Source: Bradyrhizobium sp. (GTDB taxonomy: Bacteria > Pseudomonadota > Alphaproteobacteria > Rhizobiales > Xanthobacteraceae). From it: a stretch of 42,553 nucleotides of DNA. The stretch spans positions 1 to 42,553 of the forward strand of contig NZ_DAHUXJ010000135.1 of NCBI RefSeq assembly GCF_027307225.1. Direction: 5' to 3'. Shown one piece after another: positions 40,383 to 42,553 of the stretch; the stretch's first letter is position 1, and every line of letters starts with the position of its first letter. A model generated the notes under the pieces. The model was not told the DNA's origin. It did no database searches and saw only the letters and a program-made list of their open reading frames with translations. The position numbers and the translations under genes were made by a program.

Positions 40383-40856
40383 ATGGCGTATGATGCGATT
40401 CGAAGGCGAAACGTTCGGGGAGGGCGTTTGAGACCGCCTACATGGGGCGGACCGGTTCGCCCCTCGCCCGCGGCCCAGCGCCGCCGCGACCTCCAAATGG
40501 CTCAGGAGGAGACGAAGAGGAAATTTCCGAATCTCGACGCGAAACTTGAAAGGATCGCCAAGAGAATAAGGGAGGCTCGTCTCTCGGGGCGACGGTTCGC
40601 TTATAAGGAGCCTCTTCGGGATCTCTACGAGATGGCATACGACTGGAACGAGGCAGACAAGCTAGATGCGCGCATCCGACATGTTGCCAATCTTCGTGGG
40701 ATTCCGATTCGAGCCAACGCGAACCCGTTCAGCGTTCTTATCAAAGCCTTGCTGGGCCAGAGCGCGGATAGAAAGACAGTAAGTCGCTGGTCGGTTCAGT
40801 TGAAAAAAGCGATGGACGATGATGTCGCCCCTAAAGACCTGAATACGCACATCTGA
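40383..40856 (+). CDS. Hypothetical basic island protein
   Basis: Protein of 157 residues, unrecognised. A basic N-terminus (AIRRRNVRGGRLRPP) is followed by charged helices (FPNLDAKLERIAKRIREARL, YKEPLRDLYEMAYDWNEADK). A C-terminal segment, NPFSVLIKALLGQSADRKTV then SRWSVQLKKAMDDDV, has the look of a helix-turn-helix with SADRKTVSRWSVQL as recognition helix. ATG 40383 carries GGAG eight bases upstream. It is divergent from the preceding gene and shares the ATATACGCA repeat region with it. A DNA-binding or regulatory role within the element is a reasonable but unproven guess. Confidence 0.7.
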   Translation: MAYDAIRRRNVRGGRLRPPTWGGPVRPSPAAQRRRDLQMAQEETKRKFPNLDAKLERIAKRIREARLSGRRFAYKEPLRDLYEMAYDWNEADKLDARIRHVANLRGIPIRANANPFSVLIKALLGQSADRKTVSRWSVQLKKAMDDDVAPKDLNTHI

Positions 40857-40990
40857 TCAGCATCCCGATCAATCTGCATGAGGTAGTTTCGAGAGTTTTG
40901 GTGATGTCCTTTCGAGGGACAACCATATGGTGTTGATCGTAGGCGAGCGGACAGTTTGCCTTGCCTGATTCATCGAGCGGCTAAACTAAT

Positions 40991-40999
40991 TCTTGTAAA
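40991..40999 (+). promoter_or_regulatory. Intergenic motif TCTTGTAAA, copy 1
   Basis: Part of a small imperfect hairpin (CTAAT TCTT / AAGA AC ATTAG, 40986-41008), 73 bp before the next gene. The same nonamer precedes the two following genes. Confidence 0.4.
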
Positions 41000-41072
41000 G
41001 AACATTAGCAGCGAGCGAACGTGTTGGTTGCCCAACGTCAGTAGTGGTCTGCCTCATCGGGACGCTCTTCAT

Positions 41073-41687
41073 ATGAAAGAGAATTGTTTCCAACGTCCGT
41101 TCAAGAGACAATCAGATATGTACTATCAATCTTACAGAGACCGTCTACGTATAATACAAGCCTACGATGAAATGTTGGAAGCGAGGCTGGAGACTTCGAA
41201 GGGTTACTTCGTAAACTTTATGTTCAATGAGCTACCCGGTGGTCGGGCGGCAAAATTGCAGCAGATGCGGAAACAAATAGAACGTTTTCATGGTCTCTTG
41301 ACGAGACATATTGTGCGGAAGCCTGAATCCGACGGTTGGCGTCATCTGCGACCGGTGTTGATTGTTGCGCCGGACCTTCCTGTGCCCAAGCGTGTGAAAA
41401 CGTCAGGTAGCAGAATTGGCGCGAATGACGGGCTGCATATCAATGGAATTTTGCTTGTGCCGCCGAGGCGGCGTCCCGCGAAAACAAAGAAGGAAGTACC
41501 ACGAAAGCAGTCGAGACTTCGAATCTCTGTTCGGAAACACCTTCAGGAAAAGCACCGGGTCTTTTTCAATGAGAGCTTAGCAAGGGCACACGTCACGAGG
41601 GTCCAGCACGGAACCATGGCCGACTACATGTTCAAGACTGTCAAGAAGGGCTTGGCGGACTGGGACGATGTTCTGATCTTGAACTAA
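41073..41687 (+). CDS. Hypothetical protein with HUH-like motifs
   Basis: Protein of 204 residues that I do not recognise with a named function; similar hypothetical proteins are familiar from rhizobial islands. Its N-terminal half is helical (YYQSYRDRLRIIQAYDEMLE). The second half has RHLRPVLIVAPDLPVP, then GANDGLHINGILLVPPRRRP, then GTMADYMFKTVKKGLADWDD. A His-hydrophobic-Asn on a strand followed later by Tyr-x-x-Lys resembles motifs II and III of HUH replication/mobilisation nucleases, but the second His is missing, so activity is doubtful. ATG 41073 is chosen; an open frame from 40956 adds an implausible N-terminus. Base composition is lower in GC than the chromosome. Confidence 0.65.
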   Translation: MKENCFQRPFKRQSDMYYQSYRDRLRIIQAYDEMLEARLETSKGYFVNFMFNELPGGRAAKLQQMRKQIERFHGLLTRHIVRKPESDGWRHLRPVLIVAPDLPVPKRVKTSGSRIGANDGLHINGILLVPPRRRPAKTKKEVPRKQSRLRISVRKHLQEKHRVFFNESLARAHVTRVQHGTMADYMFKTVKKGLADWDDVLILN

Positions 41688-41744
41688 TGTCTCCTGAATG
41701 GATGGTCCGTGCGTCTTTAACGGAAACGCTAACTCCAGCTTCGA

Positions 41745-41753
41745 TCTTGTAAA
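41745..41753 (+). promoter_or_regulatory. Intergenic motif TCTTGTAAA, copy 2
   Basis: Second copy, with GCTAAC 11 nt upstream (41728-41733) and an imperfect hairpin (GGTGGTC/GTGACCGCC) immediately after it, 46 bp before the next start. Confidence 0.4.
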
Positions 41754-41798
41754 TGCTCCGGGTGGTCGCGATGGCGTGACCGCCGAATGGAGCATATC

Positions 41799-42227
41799 GT
41801 GAAGTCGAGAATAGACGCATTTGTTGCCGAGATCGCCCGAACCGTCGATTCTAGAATTCTGGCCGACGATTCCAATTTCGCAGGTTTGTGGCGACCTTAC
41901 CGATCTCACGTGTTGCTTACTCATCTGGTGAGACGCGACGTTGCGAGAATCGAAAAGTGGAGCGGAACCGTTCGTTGGCTGCCCTCTCGTACCCTCGAAA
42001 GAAAGTTCGGCGTGAAAGGGCACATCATCCCGGACGAGGTCGAGCGAACCGAACGTCCGTTAGGCATGAATACACTCGCTGACGAGTTTTCAGAATATCT
42101 CAGAGCTAACACTGCGTTGGTTGATGAAGTCACATCGTATTTTCTGAGGCGCTTTGCAATGTATGAAAAAGGATTATTCGAGTATCGCGGAAAAAGGGGC
42201 GGGAGGTGCCAATTTCGGAGGACTTAG
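41799..42227 (+). CDS. Hypothetical island protein
   Basis: Protein of 142 residues from GTG 41799, which has GGAG six bases upstream; ATG 41787 would add four residues and include that Shine-Dalgarno. No family recognised. It is rich in Arg and charged residues, with helical stretches SRIDAFVAEIARTVDSRIL, YRSHVLLTHLVRRDVARIE and NTLADEFSEYLRANTALVDE, and no membrane segment, signal peptide or metal motif. AT-richer codon use matches the rest of the island. Its place just ahead of the DUF5131 gene with a shared upstream motif hints at coregulation only. Confidence 0.55.
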   Translation: MKSRIDAFVAEIARTVDSRILADDSNFAGLWRPYRSHVLLTHLVRRDVARIEKWSGTVRWLPSRTLERKFGVKGHIIPDEVERTERPLGMNTLADEFSEYLRANTALVDEVTSYFLRRFAMYEKGLFEYRGKRGGRCQFRRT

Positions 42228-42276
42228 CGCCGCTCCGAGTACTCGGATGAAGCTGGCGATAGCCACGCTAACCCAA

Positions 42277-42285
42277 TCTTGTAAA
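42277..42285 (+). promoter_or_regulatory. Intergenic motif TCTTGTAAA, copy 3
   Basis: Third copy, with GCTAAC at 42267-42272, 47 bp before the DUF5131 start codon. Confidence 0.4.
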
Positions 42286-42332
42286 TCCGTAATGATCGAC
42301 GCAACCGCGCCTGATCAATATGGAGAAAAAAG

Positions 42333-42553
42333 ATGGGTGAATATTCAAAAATCGAATGGTGCGATCATACGTTCAATCCATGGATTGGCTGCCAAAAAGT
42401 CTCGCCGGGATGTGACCATTGTTACGCCGAAGCAATGATGGATCACCGATATAAGAGGGTTGAATGGGGCCCGCACGGCGAGCGCCAGCGAACGTCGGAA
42501 CAAAACTGGAAAAAGCCTATCCAGTGGAACGCGCAGGCCCGCGCATTTACAAA
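42333..42553 (+). CDS. DUF5131 (phage Gp37/Gp68) family protein, 3' end cut by window edge
   Basis: The first 73 codons of a protein in the phage Gp37/Gp68 (DUF5131, pfam07505) family run off the right edge. The start MGEYSKIEWCDHTFNPWIGC then QKVSPGCDHCYAEAM is diagnostic. The three cysteines (C-x6-C-x2-C) resemble a radical-SAM-type iron-sulfur cluster motif, though catalysis has not been shown. GGAG stands seven bases before the ATG at 42333. Members travel on phages and islands and are frequently encoded beside a three-Cys-motif partner protein (TcmP); that gene would be expected just beyond the window. The upstream hypothetical gene does not resemble TcmP. Confidence 0.92.
   Translation, partial: MGEYSKIEWCDHTFNPWIGCQKVSPGCDHCYAEAMMDHRYKRVEWGPHGERQRTSEQNWKKPIQWNAQARAFT

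Noticed and set aside
39855..40496. 213-residue version of the island hypothetical protein
   Set aside because: The extra N-terminus crosses the AT-rich promoter repeats and the start of the divergent gene.

Overview
The window looks like chromosome of a Bradyrhizobium-like alphaproteobacterium (Nitrobacteraceae). This is inferred from the high GC, many NTG starts, characteristic rhizobial families (TIGR02301, HisKA_2 kinase, DUF5939 cyclase, Nramp subfamily with DPSG) and general-stress (EcfG/RpoE2) type promoters. No species marker was available to confirm it.

Layout. 1-1.4 kb: an IS630-family transposase runs off the left edge, with a small LexA-like winged-helix gene transcribed divergently 38 bp away. 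1.4-8.4 kb: minus-strand housekeeping and stress genes (Nramp-like transporter, YgiQ radical SAM protein, luciferase-like monooxygenase, HisKA_2 sensor kinase, L,D-transpeptidase). Three sequences matching GGAAC-N18/19-TT suggest a small general-stress cluster at 7.3-8.6 kb. 8.6-9.07 kb: two tiny coupled ORFs. 9.1-20.2 kb: a signalling block, with a TRAP-type solute-binding protein whose stop overlaps the start of a chemoreceptor, a PAS-GGDEF-EAL protein, a divergent FAD oxidoreductase, and a SAM-cyclase-AAA-TPR giant protein. 20.4-32 kb: methyltransferase, SnoaL-like protein, gamma-glutamyltransferase, secreted papain-fold-like protein, HD hydrolase, tag, ygfZ, a second class III cyclase, TIGR02301 protein and Nudix hydrolase. 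These are punctuated by at least 14 imperfect hairpins of 76-79 bp with CTAG-type termini. 32-38 kb: ordinary housekeeping (hypothetical, SRAP peptidase, racemase-like, NudK-like, YpeA, D-2-hydroxyacid dehydrogenase-like, TsaC/Sua5). 38.09 kb: tRNA-Pro(CGG).

From 38.16 kb to the right edge lies an integrative element inserted at the 3' end of tRNA-Pro. It has an integrase pointing at the tRNA, a small excisionase-like gene overlapping it, and AT-richer genes of unknown function. The last gene is a DUF5131 (phage Gp37/Gp68) three-cysteine protein cut by the window end. Two intergenic motifs recur in this island: ATATACGCA-like repeats in a divergent promoter, and TCTTGTAAA ahead of three successive genes.

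The most unusual feature is the hairpin family. Its copies differ in stem sequence but keep self-complementarity. Five adjacent pairs are joined by a short spacer, often AT-rich, with their bulges generally facing it. The hairpins sit exactly at gene borders, supplying a stop codon for one gene and probable start codons for two others. One two-hairpin block of 169 bp recurs in inverted orientation on both sides of a 3.7-kb three-gene segment.
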